NCBI RefSeq assembly: GCF_002764115.1
Contig: NZ_CP017943.1
Coordinates: 496,001 to 560,000 of the forward strand
Direction of reading: 5' to 3'
Origin: Phyllobacterium zundukense
Lineage (GTDB): Bacteria > Pseudomonadota > Alphaproteobacteria > Rhizobiales > Rhizobiaceae
DNA length: 64,000 bases
This document shows, one piece after another, positions 35,976 to 45,039 of this stretch; the first letter of the stretch is position 1, and each line of letters starts with the position of its first letter. A program made the position numbers and the translations under genes. The notes beneath the pieces are model-generated. The model searched no databases. It was not told the origin of the DNA and saw only the letters and a list, made by a program, of their open reading frames with translations.

Positions 35976-37412
35976 TTATTTCACTGCCATGCACAGATAT
36001 TTCAGTTCGAGATACTCATCGATGCCATACTTGGAACCCTCCCGGCCGATACCTGATTGCTTGACGCCGCCAAAGGGTGCGACCTCGTTGGAGATCAGAC
36101 CGGTATTGTGCCCGACCATCCCGTATTCCAGCCGTTCGGCGACCCGCCATGCGCGGCTCGAATTCTCGGTAAAGAAATAGGCGGCGAGCCCATATTCAGT
36201 GTCATTGGCCGCATCGAGCACGTCATCTTCCGTATCGAACCGGAAGACAGGCGCCAGCGGACCAAAGGTTTCTTCGCGGGCGACGTCCATCTTCGCAGTA
36301 ACGCCGGTGACGACGGTGGGCTCAAAAAATAGCCCGCCCTTTGCGTGAGTATTTCCTCCCACCGCCACCTTCGCGCCCTTTGCGACGGCGTCTGCAATGT
36401 GCTCTCGGATTTTGCTGACGGCTGACGTGTCGATGAGCGGGCCTATCAGCACATCTTTGTCGAAACCGTTGCCGACCGTCAGCCGGGCCACGCGCTCGGA
36501 CAAGCGGCGGACGAATGCATCATGTATACCTCTTTGGACATAGAGCCGGTTGGCGCAGACACAGGTTTGCCCGGCATTTCGAAACTTTGCGGCAACGGCG
36601 CCCTCGACCGCGGCCTCAAGGTCTGCGTCATCGAAGACAATGAATGGCGCGTTCCCGCCCAGTTCAAGGGATAACCTTTTTATGGTCGGCGCACATTGCG
36701 CCATCAGGACCCGTCCCACTTGGGTTGATCCTGTGAAGGAAAGCTTCCTGATGACTTCGCTTTGCGTGAGCACGCCACCGATCGTGCGGGAGTCTCCCGT
36801 AACGACCTGAAGGACGCCGCGTGGGATGCCCGCCCGGTTTGCGAGTTCCGACAGTGCCAGCGCGGTCAAGGGGGTCTGCTGCGCGGGCCTCACGATCATG
36901 GTGCAGCCCGCAGCAAGTGCAGGCGCCGCCTTACGGGCTATCATCGCGGCCGGAAAGTTCCACGGCGTGATCGCGGCACATACGCCAACCGGCTGCTTGA
37001 GCACGATGATGCGTTTATCCGTCTGGGGGGAGGGTATTACGTCGCCATAGACGCGTTTTGCCTCTTCGGCGAACCATTCGATGAATGAGGCAGCGTAGTC
37101 AATCTCGGCGCGAGCCTCGGATAAGGGTTTGCCTTGTTCTGCGGTCATGACTGCGGCAAGACTGTCGGTGTTCTCGATCACCAGGGCGTGCCATTGCCGG
37201 AGATGAGCGGCGCGCTCCTTAGCCGCCAACCTTGACCAGTCCCGGAAGGCTTCCTGCGAAATCTCGATCGCCTCTTCCACGAAATTGGCCTCCCGATCCG
37301 GAACGCGACCTATTTCCTCACCGCTGGCGGGGTTGAAAATCGGTACATTTGCCTCATCGGTCCTCGCGAACCAGTGTGAAGCACCCAGGCGTGATAGCGC
37401 ATCTCTTAGCAA
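35976..37412 (-). CDS. NAD(P)-dependent aldehyde dehydrogenase, succinate-semialdehyde-dehydrogenase group
   Basis: A 478-residue protein. The start appears to be TTG at 37412, with GGGAGGAG just upstream. Catalytic residues are in place: Asn in ITPWNFP, Glu in LELGGNAPF and Cys in GQTCVC. FGGVKQSGIGREGSKYGIDE near the C-terminus is typical of the GabD-like group, which handles semialdehydes of dicarboxylic acids. As first gene of the operon it would complete oxidation of an omega-oxo acid to a dicarboxylate. Confidence 0.88.
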   Translation of the reverse strand: MLRDALSRLGASHWFARTDEANVPIFNPASGEEIGRVPDREANFVEEAIEISQEAFRDWSRLAAKERAAHLRQWHALVIENTDSLAAVMTAEQGKPLSEARAEIDYAASFIEWFAEEAKRVYGDVIPSPQTDKRIIVLKQPVGVCAAITPWNFPAAMIARKAAPALAAGCTMIVRPAQQTPLTALALSELANRAGIPRGVLQVVTGDSRTIGGVLTQSEVIRKLSFTGSTQVGRVLMAQCAPTIKRLSLELGGNAPFIVFDDADLEAAVEGAVAAKFRNAGQTCVCANRLYVQRGIHDAFVRRLSERVARLTVGNGFDKDVLIGPLIDTSAVSKIREHIADAVAKGAKVAVGGNTHAKGGLFFEPTVVTGVTAKMDVAREETFGPLAPVFRFDTEDDVLDAANDTEYGLAAYFFTENSSRAWRVAERLEYGMVGHNTGLISNEVAPFGGVKQSGIGREGSKYGIDEYLELKYLCMAVK

Positions 37413-37633
37413 AAGCTCCTCCCACAGGATTGATTGCGGCTTCCCGGCGCGGCGATCACATCAAGTTCGCGCCCACTCCGAGCAGAGAAAAACGCAATTC
37501 GTTCCGTTTCGCAAGTCGAAAATTGAGAAGTAGTGATAGAAATCGAGACTAAATTTCTCTAGGATGAGAGTTAACGGACAAGGCGGGCCACAGCTACATC
37601 GATCATTCCTGGGTGACGTGAGGAGAAATTCAG

Positions 37634-38083
37634 TTGAAAAAAGAGATACTTATCGGAACGTGGCGGTTGGTCTCCAGCACGCGGACGATTCTCGACACCG
37701 GGGAAGTCGTCAATTCCTATGGCGGTCGGCCAAATGGCTGGATTAACTACGGCGGAGATGGGCGGATGATGGTGGTGGTCGCTCATGACGGCCGTCCGAA
37801 ACTGGCCGACCCCCTAAGTCTGACGGACGTTGAGCAGGCGGCGCTCTTCAAAACCTTCTTTGCATATGCCGGAACCTACGATCTCGAGGAGGGCTCAATC
37901 GTCCACTACATCGACACTTCCTGGAACGAGACCTGGAGCGGCACGCAAATGAAGCGGAATCTCGTTTTAAGCGGCCAGCAAGTCGTCTATACGACCGAGC
38001 CCTTCGCTTTTAGCGGGGATGGACGTGAGAGCGTCGTCACACTGGTGTGGGAAAAGTACGACCTTGCGGCTGGCGAGAAATAG
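37634..38083 (+). CDS. Lipocalin-like domain protein
   Basis: A 149-residue protein from TTG at 37634 with GAGGAG 9 nt upstream. The beginning ILIGTWRLVSS and the pattern NGWINYGGDGRMMVVVAHDG, then YAGTYDLEEGSIVHYIDTSW and QQVVYTTEPF fit the lipocalin-like PF13924 type barrel. No signal peptide. Members often sit beside hydrolases and oxygenases and may bind a small hydrophobic ligand; function unproven. It is divergent from the ketone-degradation operon, whose promoter must share the 220-nt space. Confidence 0.7.
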   Translation: MKKEILIGTWRLVSSTRTILDTGEVVNSYGGRPNGWINYGGDGRMMVVVAHDGRPKLADPLSLTDVEQAALFKTFFAYAGTYDLEEGSIVHYIDTSWNETWSGTQMKRNLVLSGQQVVYTTEPFAFSGDGRESVVTLVWEKYDLAAGEK

Positions 38084-38299
38084 CTGACGCCTGCCATCTA
38101 TGGCGTCACCTCCAGGTGCGAGCCGATATCCACGCCGACTGCACAACTATTCCGCGCGACACGCTGCCGTGCCGCCGGCATTTCTGCATTTTTCATGAAC
38201 TCAAATCTCTGCCCTAAGCGCCGCCCTGCAAAAAAAGTATGGTGCATTGCACAAAGTATTAGCACTCCCATGACAAGCGACAAAAATCATCAACCGCGC

Positions 38300-38329
38300 T
38301 TGACGGAAATCAAAAGCGGTGCTTAGTAT
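38300..38329 (+). promoter_or_regulatory. Likely promoter of the first polyamine-type operon
   Basis: TTGACG (38300-38305), an 18-nt spacer and TAGTAT (38324-38329), about 50 nt before the ATPase start. The preceding 245-nt gap (38084-38328) has no gene. Confidence 0.45.
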
Positions 38330-38379
38330 TGATATGTAAGACTGGATATCGAAAATCGAGACAGCAAAGGGAGGTAGAG

Positions 38380-39492
38380 ATGGGAGAGGCTGCGTTAAAT
38401 TTTCAAGGATACTCACACGTCGGATTCAAAGGCATCTCAAAAACGTACGACGGGAAGAGCTTCGTCGTTAAAGATTTGAATCTGCAGATCGCCAAGGGTG
38501 AGTTTCTCACGCTGCTCGGACCGTCGGGCTCCGGCAAGACGACGACTTTGATGATGCTTGCAGGCTTCGAGTTTCCAACGACCGGTGAAATTTCAGTCAA
38601 TGGCAAACCGATCCAGAGCATGCCGCCGGAAAAACGCAATATCGGAATGGTATTTCAGAACTACGCGCTCTTTCCCCACATGACAGTGGCTGAGAACATC
38701 GGATACTCGCTAAAAGTGAGAGGTGTCCAGAAGGCCGAGATTGATCGCCGGGTCACTGAGGCGCTTGCCATGGTCCGGCTCTCGGCTTTCGCCGACCGCA
38801 AGCCGTCAGCACTGTCCGGCGGTCAGCAGCAGCGGGTTGCGCTCGCGAGAGCGCTGGTGTTTGAACCCAGCCTTGTCCTCATGGACGAGCCACTCGGCGC
38901 ACTAGACAAAAAGCTGCGTGAAGATCTGCAGCTGGAAATTCGCCAAATTGCCGACCGGTTTGATCTGACGGTCGTTTATGTGACGCACGACCAGTATGAA
39001 GCCCTCACCATGTCGGATCGCATTGCGATTTTTAACGACGGCTGCATCCAGCAGGTAGGTTGCGCCGACGAAATCTACGCTCGCCCCAACAACAGGTTCG
39101 TGGCCGAATTTGTCGGCGACAACAACTGCATCGATGCGGAGATCACCAATATTCAAGGCACATTGGTCACGGCCCGTCTGGCCAGTGGTCATCTCGTTTA
39201 CGCGAAGTCCACCTTGCATGCGAGGAAAGGCGAAAAGACAACAATCGCGGTAAGGCCTGAGAACGTCTCTTTCGTTGATGCAACTGAGCGAAATTCGGTG
39301 CCTGGCCGGATCACCGACGTGATTTATTGTGGCGATCAATTCAGAACACATGTCGAGCTTGCCGGCGGTGAGCGGCTTTTCGTGAAAAGCGCAGCTTCGA
39401 CGGCGGAAACGCGAATGGAGGTCGGAGCGGAAGTCCACCTGCATTGGCAGCCAGACAGCGCGTGGGCGCTCGACGGCAGGACTGTCAACTAA
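38380..39492 (+). CDS. ABC importer ATPase, PotA type (first system)
   Basis: A 370-residue protein from ATG at 38380 with GGGAGG 8 nt upstream. Walker A GPSGSGKTT, Q-loop MVFQNYALFPHMTV, signature LSGGQQQRVALARAL, Walker B LVLMDEPLGALD and H-loop VYVTHDQYEAL are intact. The C-terminal ~130 residues form the TOBE regulatory domain (TTIAVRPENVSFV). It energises uptake together with the next three genes; the substrate is probably a polyamine or similar cation, inferred from the PuuB/PuuC-like genes downstream. Confidence 0.9.
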   Translation: MGEAALNFQGYSHVGFKGISKTYDGKSFVVKDLNLQIAKGEFLTLLGPSGSGKTTTLMMLAGFEFPTTGEISVNGKPIQSMPPEKRNIGMVFQNYALFPHMTVAENIGYSLKVRGVQKAEIDRRVTEALAMVRLSAFADRKPSALSGGQQQRVALARALVFEPSLVLMDEPLGALDKKLREDLQLEIRQIADRFDLTVVYVTHDQYEALTMSDRIAIFNDGCIQQVGCADEIYARPNNRFVAEFVGDNNCIDAEITNIQGTLVTARLASGHLVYAKSTLHARKGEKTTIAVRPENVSFVDATERNSVPGRITDVIYCGDQFRTHVELAGGERLFVKSAASTAETRMEVGAEVHLHWQPDSAWALDGRTVN

Positions 39493-39516
39493 CTCCAACA
39501 AGAAAAGGGGAATACC

Positions 39517-40548
39517 ATGAAAACCTATGCACTTACCGCCATCGTGTCACTTGCCTTATCGTCGGCCGTCTCCGCTCAGGAACTGACCGTTGTGTCCTGG
39601 GGCGGCGCCCTTCAGGATGCTCAGACGAAGGCTTTCATCGATCCGTTCGCCAAAGAAAAAGGCGTGAAAATCACACAGGATAGCTGGAGTGGTGAGCTTG
39701 CCAAGTTGCGTGCGATGGTCGATGGAGGCAACGTCGTCTGGGATGTCGTCGATATGGATCCACAGACCGCCGCCGCTGCGTGCGAATCCGGCCTTCTGGA
39801 GAGAATAGGCGAGGAAGCGGCATTCAAGGCCACGAATCTGGTACCTGGCGGTCTAACGCCATGCGCTGTCGGGACCAGCACCTACGCGACCGTGCTTGCT
39901 TACGACAAAAAGGCCTTCAGCGAGGCGCCGACAAGCACCACGGATATTTTTGATAGTAAGAAATTTCCGGGAAAGCGCGCCATGCGCAAGAGCCCGGTGG
40001 ACGCTCTGGAACTCGCCCTTGTGGCGGACGGCGTTCCGGCAGGCGAAGTGTACAACACTCTGTCGACTTCGGAAGGTGTGGACCGCGCGTTCAAGAAGCT
40101 GGACACAATCAAGTCGGACATCGTCTGGTGGGATGCAGGAGCACAGCCAGCACAAATGCTGAAGTCCGGTGAGGTCAAGATGGCGCTGGCGTGGAACGGC
40201 CGAATTGCCGATGCCAATGCAAAAGAAAAGGCTGATCTGGGCATTGGCTGGTCAGACCAGATCCGGGGCTTTGACATGTGGACAATTCCCTCCGGGGCCA
40301 AGAACGCAGATATCGCGCGTGAATTTATTCTGTCGTCTCTCGAGCCGGAAACGAATGCTGAATTGAGCAAATACGTCGCTTATGGCCCGGTCACCGAGGC
40401 CGCGGCAAAGCTTGTCCCTGCGGAGATTGCGCCGAACCTGCCGTCTGCGCCTGAAAACAGCAAAGGCGCGCTCGCTCAGGATGGCGCGTTCTGGGGCAAG
40501 AACAGTGAGACCCTGAATGCGCGGTTTTCCAGCTGGATTTCACAGTAA
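39517..40548 (+). CDS. ABC importer substrate-binding protein, PotD type (first system)
   Basis: A 343-residue periplasmic protein; AAAAGGGG precedes the ATG. Sec signal peptide MKTYALTAIVSLALSSAVSA, then QELTVVSWGGALQDAQTKAF. This is the start typical of spermidine/putrescine-type binding proteins, where an Asp/Trp-lined cleft holds the amine. IVWWDAGAQPAQMLKSGEV is the conserved hinge stretch. It follows the ATPase gene by 24 nt. Confidence 0.88.
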   Translation: MKTYALTAIVSLALSSAVSAQELTVVSWGGALQDAQTKAFIDPFAKEKGVKITQDSWSGELAKLRAMVDGGNVVWDVVDMDPQTAAAACESGLLERIGEEAAFKATNLVPGGLTPCAVGTSTYATVLAYDKKAFSEAPTSTTDIFDSKKFPGKRAMRKSPVDALELALVADGVPAGEVYNTLSTSEGVDRAFKKLDTIKSDIVWWDAGAQPAQMLKSGEVKMALAWNGRIADANAKEKADLGIGWSDQIRGFDMWTIPSGAKNADIAREFILSSLEPETNAELSKYVAYGPVTEAAAKLVPAEIAPNLPSAPENSKGALAQDGAFWGKNSETLNARFSSWISQ

Positions 40549-40577
40549 GTTGGAAATTGAGGTGACGAGTTAATAAG

Positions 40578-41861
40578 ATGGCCGGTGAAAAAACCTTGGC
40601 GATTGCGCCAACTGCTACGGTTTCCTCGAAAACTACTCCGATGGTGGTGAGGACCGCAAAAACGGACGAGCGCCTTCGGACAATCATGGCGATATTGCCG
40701 GCTTCTCCATTACTCCTGTTCATGATGGCATTCCTTGTCGTCCCGATGTTTTTTATCTTCAAAACGTCGGTATCTGACAATGACATCGTAGTTGCGCTTC
40801 CTCGTACGCTCTCGAGCCTGAAAGGTTCAGACTTCAACGGAATCCCGCCCGCCGCGGCATTTGCGGCGCTCGGGCAGGATCTGGATGCGGCCGCGACATC
40901 AGGCAAGCTGCGGCCTCTCGGCCGACGTATCGGGTATGAGCTGCCGCGCGGACTTAACATTGTCCTGGACGCTTCGCGTGCTGTCCGGCAGATCGACACC
41001 GCATCTGCGTCGCCTGAGACCTGGAAAGACGTGCTCGTCGCATCGAACGACGCCTGGAGCCGACCTGGCATCTGGCAGATTATTTCGAAGTATGATGGAA
41101 ACTACAGCAGTTTTTATCTGCGCTGGGCATTGGGGTTTCAGGTCGTACGCGACATTGACGGCACCGCCGCGCCAGACCAGGGTTACGACTTCCGTTCGAT
41201 CTATCTGCGCACCATCGCCATAAGTGTTCTTGTCACCGCCTTGACGGTGCTAATCGGCTATCCATTGGCCTACGTCATATCCAACGCGAAGGGCAGGACA
41301 GCGGCACTTCTTCTGTTCCTTATTCTACTGCCTTTTTGGACCTCATTGCTGGTTCGAACGATGTCCTGGATTGTCATGCTGCAGACAAACGGCGTCCTCA
41401 ACAGTGTTCTGGTCGGCTCGGGTATTTCCGCAGAACCTCTGAAGTTGCTCTATACCCGGCTGGCCACCGTCCTGGCCATGATCCAGATCCAGCTGCCATT
41501 TACGGTGTTACCGATGATCAGTGTGATGAAGGCGATATCACCAAGTCATGTCAGAGCAGCACGCAGCCTTGGCGCTGGACCTATCCGCGCGCATGTGACC
41601 GTATTTATGCCGCAAGCCGTTCCGGGCATTGCCGCCGGTGGTCTATTAACTTTCGTTCTTTGTCTCGGATTCTATCTCACCCCAGCGTTGGTCGGCGGGC
41701 CCGCCGATCAAATGGTGAGCTTCTTCATCGCCCGGTTCACCAACGAGGAATTGAACTGGGGTCTTGCATCCGCTCTAAGCGTGGTTCTCGTTGTCGGCGC
41801 CGGCATCATTGCCTTTCCTTTCGCTCGCTATGTCGCGAAACACTCTTCGGAACGGATCTGA
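40578..41861 (+). CDS. ABC importer permease, PotB type, with a large periplasmic insert
   Basis: A 427-residue protein, about 130 longer than usual PotB. A polar N-terminus of ~35 residues precedes helix 1 (LLLFMMAFLVVPMFFIF). Then about 140 polar residues (roughly 68-205, e.g. GYELPRGLNIVLDASRAVRQ) stand before helix 2 (TIAISVLVTALTVLIGYPLA). The remaining helices and the EAA loop (HVRAARSLGAGPIRAHVTVF) are normal. The insert should lie in the periplasm and may contact the binding protein. It is seen in some rhizobial systems of this class. Confidence 0.86.
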   Translation: MAGEKTLAIAPTATVSSKTTPMVVRTAKTDERLRTIMAILPASPLLLFMMAFLVVPMFFIFKTSVSDNDIVVALPRTLSSLKGSDFNGIPPAAAFAALGQDLDAAATSGKLRPLGRRIGYELPRGLNIVLDASRAVRQIDTASASPETWKDVLVASNDAWSRPGIWQIISKYDGNYSSFYLRWALGFQVVRDIDGTAAPDQGYDFRSIYLRTIAISVLVTALTVLIGYPLAYVISNAKGRTAALLLFLILLPFWTSLLVRTMSWIVMLQTNGVLNSVLVGSGISAEPLKLLYTRLATVLAMIQIQLPFTVLPMISVMKAISPSHVRAARSLGAGPIRAHVTVFMPQAVPGIAAGGLLTFVLCLGFYLTPALVGGPADQMVSFFIARFTNEELNWGLASALSVVLVVGAGIIAFPFARYVAKHSSERI

Positions 41862-41864
41862 CCA

Positions 41865-42662
41865 ATGAGCCAGCCCCAGTACGCCGACCTTCCACTCTAC
41901 ATCCGTATACCGCTCTATGCCTTTACGGCAGCTGCACTTGCGCTGCTGATTGTGCCTCTTGCTGTTGCATTACCGATTTCACTCAACGCACAGCCATGGT
42001 TCTCCTATCCATTCAGCGGGCTATCCATGCGCTGGTTCGAGCAGCTGTTGGCGTCGCCAATGTGGCAAGCAGCCATCATCAACAGCATACTTATTGCGGT
42101 TGTGACGACATTCGTTTCAACGTCGATAGGAACGCTTGCTGCAATAGGTCTCGTCAATCCTCGTTTCCCGCTTCGCAACGGCGTCATGGCGCTCGCCATA
42201 TCACCAATGGTTGTCCCCGTTGTCGTGTTGGGGCTTGGCCTCTTTATATTCTTCTCATCTCTCGGCCTTAATTACACTTTTGTTGGAATTGTCATTGCCC
42301 ATACGATGCTTGCGACGCCGTTTGTGGTGATAACGGTGACAGCGACGCTGACACGCTTTGACTTTCGCCTGATGCGCGCGGCGGCCAGTTTGGGAGCTGG
42401 CAAAATTACGGCCTTCAGAACTGTTATGCTTCCGATTATCGCGCCAGGCGTAGCGGCAGGGGCCGTGTTCGCCTTCGCCGCATCGTTCGATGAGGTAATT
42501 ATGGTGCTCTTCGTTGCCGGCCCCCAGCAACGCACTTTACCGAAGCAAATGTTCACCGGACTGCGAGAACAGCTCGATCCGACAATCATCGCCGCCGCGG
42601 TTTTGATGATCCTTCTCACGACATTCCTCATGCTGGCCGCACTACGGCTGAACAAGAAATAG
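41865..42662 (+). CDS. ABC importer permease, PotC type (first system)
   Basis: A 265-residue protein with six predicted helices and the EAA loop FRLMRAAASLGAGKITAFRT. The segment AFAASFDEVIMVLFVAGPQQ, then TLPKQMFTGLREQ is characteristic of PotC-like permeases. It begins 3 nt after the PotB-like stop. Confidence 0.88.
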   Translation: MSQPQYADLPLYIRIPLYAFTAAALALLIVPLAVALPISLNAQPWFSYPFSGLSMRWFEQLLASPMWQAAIINSILIAVVTTFVSTSIGTLAAIGLVNPRFPLRNGVMALAISPMVVPVVVLGLGLFIFFSSLGLNYTFVGIVIAHTMLATPFVVITVTATLTRFDFRLMRAAASLGAGKITAFRTVMLPIIAPGVAAGAVFAFAASFDEVIMVLFVAGPQQRTLPKQMFTGLREQLDPTIIAAAVLMILLTTFLMLAALRLNKK

Positions 42663-42669
42663 GACCATT

Positions 42670-44025
42670 ATGTTACATGCAATGAGTGCAAAGCAGCTCG
42701 AACATCGGGTTTCAAGCGGTGTGTTCGCTGACGACTTTCGAGAGGAGCCATATTGGTGGACGGCCGCGTCGCCGGTTGCCACTGGCCCGTCGTCAGAGAC
42801 GCGGCTGCCGGGGAAAGCCGAGGTTGCTATAGTTGGCGGGGGGATCACCGGGCTTGTCGCCGGGCTGTACCTGGCGCGAGCCGGTGCTGATGTTCTTATT
42901 CTTGACGCTCAGAATATCGGTGAGGGCGCCGCACGGCGCAATGCAGGCTTCGTCGGCCGAACGCTAAAGCGTTCCGTCGAGTGGATCTCGAAAAAGGAAG
43001 GTCGCGATCACGCTGTTCGCGTTTACCGCGAGCTCGATTCTGCACTGAAGGGGGTGAAGGCTCTCGTCGACGCGGAAGGCATCGATTGCTACCATATGAT
43101 TTGTGGGCGCCTTGTCTCCGCCAATTCACCTGCTCACTTCAGAAGTACGGTTGCAGATCTCCAGTCCATGAAGCGAAATCTTGGTTTTGATTTCTCCGTG
43201 ATCGAAAAACATGAGATGCACAAAGAACTTGCTTCCGATCGCTATCACGGCGGTGCAGTCATTCCCGATCTCGGCTCTATCCACCCGGGCCTTTATCATG
43301 CCGGTCTCGTGAAAAAAGCCCTGGAAGCTGGGGTGCGTATCCATTCGCATACGGTGGTTCGGGGTATCGAAGGCGGCGACGGCTTGAAACATGTCCGCAC
43401 CAACCGCGGCGTCCTGGAAGCGCGCCACGTCGTCATCGCCACGAACGGTTACACGACCAAAGACTTAACCTGGCACGCCCGTCGGGTGATTCCGTTCAGG
43501 GGGTTTGTGATCGCCACGGAAGTTTTGCCTGAGGCGACCATTGATAAGGTCCTGCCAAACCGGCGAACCTATTTGGACACGAAGATGAACATCGACTTCA
43601 TCCGGCCGGCTCCCGACAGCAACCGCATTCTTTTCGGCGGCATGACTGGCACAAATTGCGAAACGGGCACCGGACTTGCAGCCGCGTTGCACGCCCGGAT
43701 GGTCACGATCCTGCCCGATCTTCAAGACGTGCGCTTGAGCCGCGCATGGACCGGTCACTGTGCTGGCACATTTGATTTCATGCCCCATATCGGGCTGAGG
43801 GATGGAGTTCATTTTGCGCTCGGTTATAACTTTGCCGGTATTCCGCTCGGCACGCATTTTGGCAAACTCATCGCAGCTCGAATTCTGCAACGCGGAAATA
43901 CGGGGACAGTATTCGACGTAGAGAACTTCCCCTCAGTTCCCCTTTATCGGGGCTCCCCGTGGTTTTTGCCGCTCGCTATGCGTTATTTTGATTGGCAAGA
44001 TAGACGAATCGCCACCCATCAATGA
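42670..44025 (+). CDS. FAD-dependent amine oxidase, PuuB/DAO family
   Basis: A 451-residue protein with N-terminal EPYWWTAASP, as in gamma-glutamylputrescine oxidase. FAD site IVGGGITGLVAGLYLARAGA; GEGAARRNAGFVG resembles the stretch that contacts the flavin; ARHVVIATNGYT in the middle and HCAGTFDFMPHIG, YNFAGIPLGTHFGKL at the C-terminus. It oxidises a C-N bond to an imine/aldehyde plus ammonia or amine with H2O2. It is co-transcribed with the importer (7 nt gap) and followed by an IclR regulator and an aldehyde dehydrogenase, together resembling a Puu-type route. Confidence 0.85.
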   Translation: MLHAMSAKQLEHRVSSGVFADDFREEPYWWTAASPVATGPSSETRLPGKAEVAIVGGGITGLVAGLYLARAGADVLILDAQNIGEGAARRNAGFVGRTLKRSVEWISKKEGRDHAVRVYRELDSALKGVKALVDAEGIDCYHMICGRLVSANSPAHFRSTVADLQSMKRNLGFDFSVIEKHEMHKELASDRYHGGAVIPDLGSIHPGLYHAGLVKKALEAGVRIHSHTVVRGIEGGDGLKHVRTNRGVLEARHVVIATNGYTTKDLTWHARRVIPFRGFVIATEVLPEATIDKVLPNRRTYLDTKMNIDFIRPAPDSNRILFGGMTGTNCETGTGLAAALHARMVTILPDLQDVRLSRAWTGHCAGTFDFMPHIGLRDGVHFALGYNFAGIPLGTHFGKLIAARILQRGNTGTVFDVENFPSVPLYRGSPWFLPLAMRYFDWQDRRIATHQ

Positions 44026-44032
44026 GAGTTTC

Positions 44033-44839
44033 ATGTCCAACCCAACGAAATTATTAAAATCCACCGAAAAACCGCTCGAGAGATATGTGCGTATCCTCGA
44101 GATCATCGCAGGGTTTCCTGATGGCGTTTCTCCGATAACGGTATCGGAGATGCTAGGGCTTCCGAAAGCTTCTGCATACCGACTTATCCGGAGCCTGACA
44201 GAGGTCCAGCTGGTGGAATTGTCGGCTCCGCCGACAGCGACATGCAGGATTGGAAAGCGACTTGAGCAGCTGCTCTTTGCGAATGCCGACGACGATTGGT
44301 TCAAGGTTGTTGCACATCCTATCCTCCAGGAGCTTGCACAATCCGTAGGAAAAGCGTGCTTTGTTGCGCGGTTCCAAGGTAATATCGTACGCAGCCTTGA
44401 TATGGTGGCCCCGGACAATCTTCTTCGAGCCTACATCATCCCCGGGCAGGCAATTCCTTTGCATGCGGGGGCATCGGCAAAGGCCATCCTGGCCTATCAG
44501 GACCCCTCGTTGATTGAAGATCTATTGGATCGGCCATTGGAGCGTTATACGCCTGACACGAAGACCGATTTCGTCGCGCTGCGCGAAGAATTGAACGAAG
44601 TCAGGTCAGTCGGCATCGCGTATTGTGTGGGCGAGGATGTTGAAGGTTTCTCTGCTTTGGCTGCCCCGGTGGTGGTGGAGGGGCACCCTGTCCAGCACAG
44701 CGTCTGCATTACGGGTACAACCACGGGAATTATCGAAACGAACCGAGATGCAAACATTCTGGCGGTTAAGCATGCAGCACGCGAAATGGCGGAGCTTTTA
44801 AAGGAGAAATTCAAGGGTTCGTTTCGCCAAGCAAGTTAG
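44033..44839 (+). CDS. IclR-family transcriptional regulator
   Basis: A 268-residue protein from ATG at 44033. An N-terminal winged helix is visible (LERYVRILEIIAGFPDGVSP, ITVSEMLGLPKASAYRLIRS). The C-terminal effector domain contains ALHAGASAKAILA-like PLHAGASAKAILAYQ, GIAYCVGEDVEGFSALAAPV and HSVCITGTTTGI, standard IclR strings. It is 8 nt after the oxidase gene, so it is made with the importer operon. An inverted repeat between this gene and the aldehyde dehydrogenase (44996-45026) is a likely operator. Confidence 0.87.
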   Translation: MSNPTKLLKSTEKPLERYVRILEIIAGFPDGVSPITVSEMLGLPKASAYRLIRSLTEVQLVELSAPPTATCRIGKRLEQLLFANADDDWFKVVAHPILQELAQSVGKACFVARFQGNIVRSLDMVAPDNLLRAYIIPGQAIPLHAGASAKAILAYQDPSLIEDLLDRPLERYTPDTKTDFVALREELNEVRSVGIAYCVGEDVEGFSALAAPVVVEGHPVQHSVCITGTTTGIIETNRDANILAVKHAAREMAELLKEKFKGSFRQAS

Positions 44840-44970
44840 TTGCCGTCGGCACTACTGGCACAAATTTTGGGATTCTCAGCCGTGCGGCCAACCCTCACGG
44901 CGCATTCGTGTGTTCTAAATTAAGTAGCTGATTTTCCTAATTAAATTGCAGAAAATTTCGCACCATTGAG

Positions 44971-45026
44971 TTGACAAAACGTAGGGTTCTGTATTTCATT
45001 AATCGATATCAATTACCGATTAATGA
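44971..45026 (+). promoter_or_regulatory. TTGACA element followed by a 10-bp inverted repeat
   Basis: TTGACA at 44971-44976, with a weak TATTTC about 15 nt on. Arms TCATTAATCG (44996-45005) and CGATTAATGA (45017-45026) are perfect complements around an 11-nt spacer and end 14 nt before the aldehyde dehydrogenase ATG. A regulator bound here would block the transcription start. The adjacent IclR protein is the obvious candidate. Confidence 0.6.
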
Positions 45027-45039
45027 GAAAGGGCACGCA

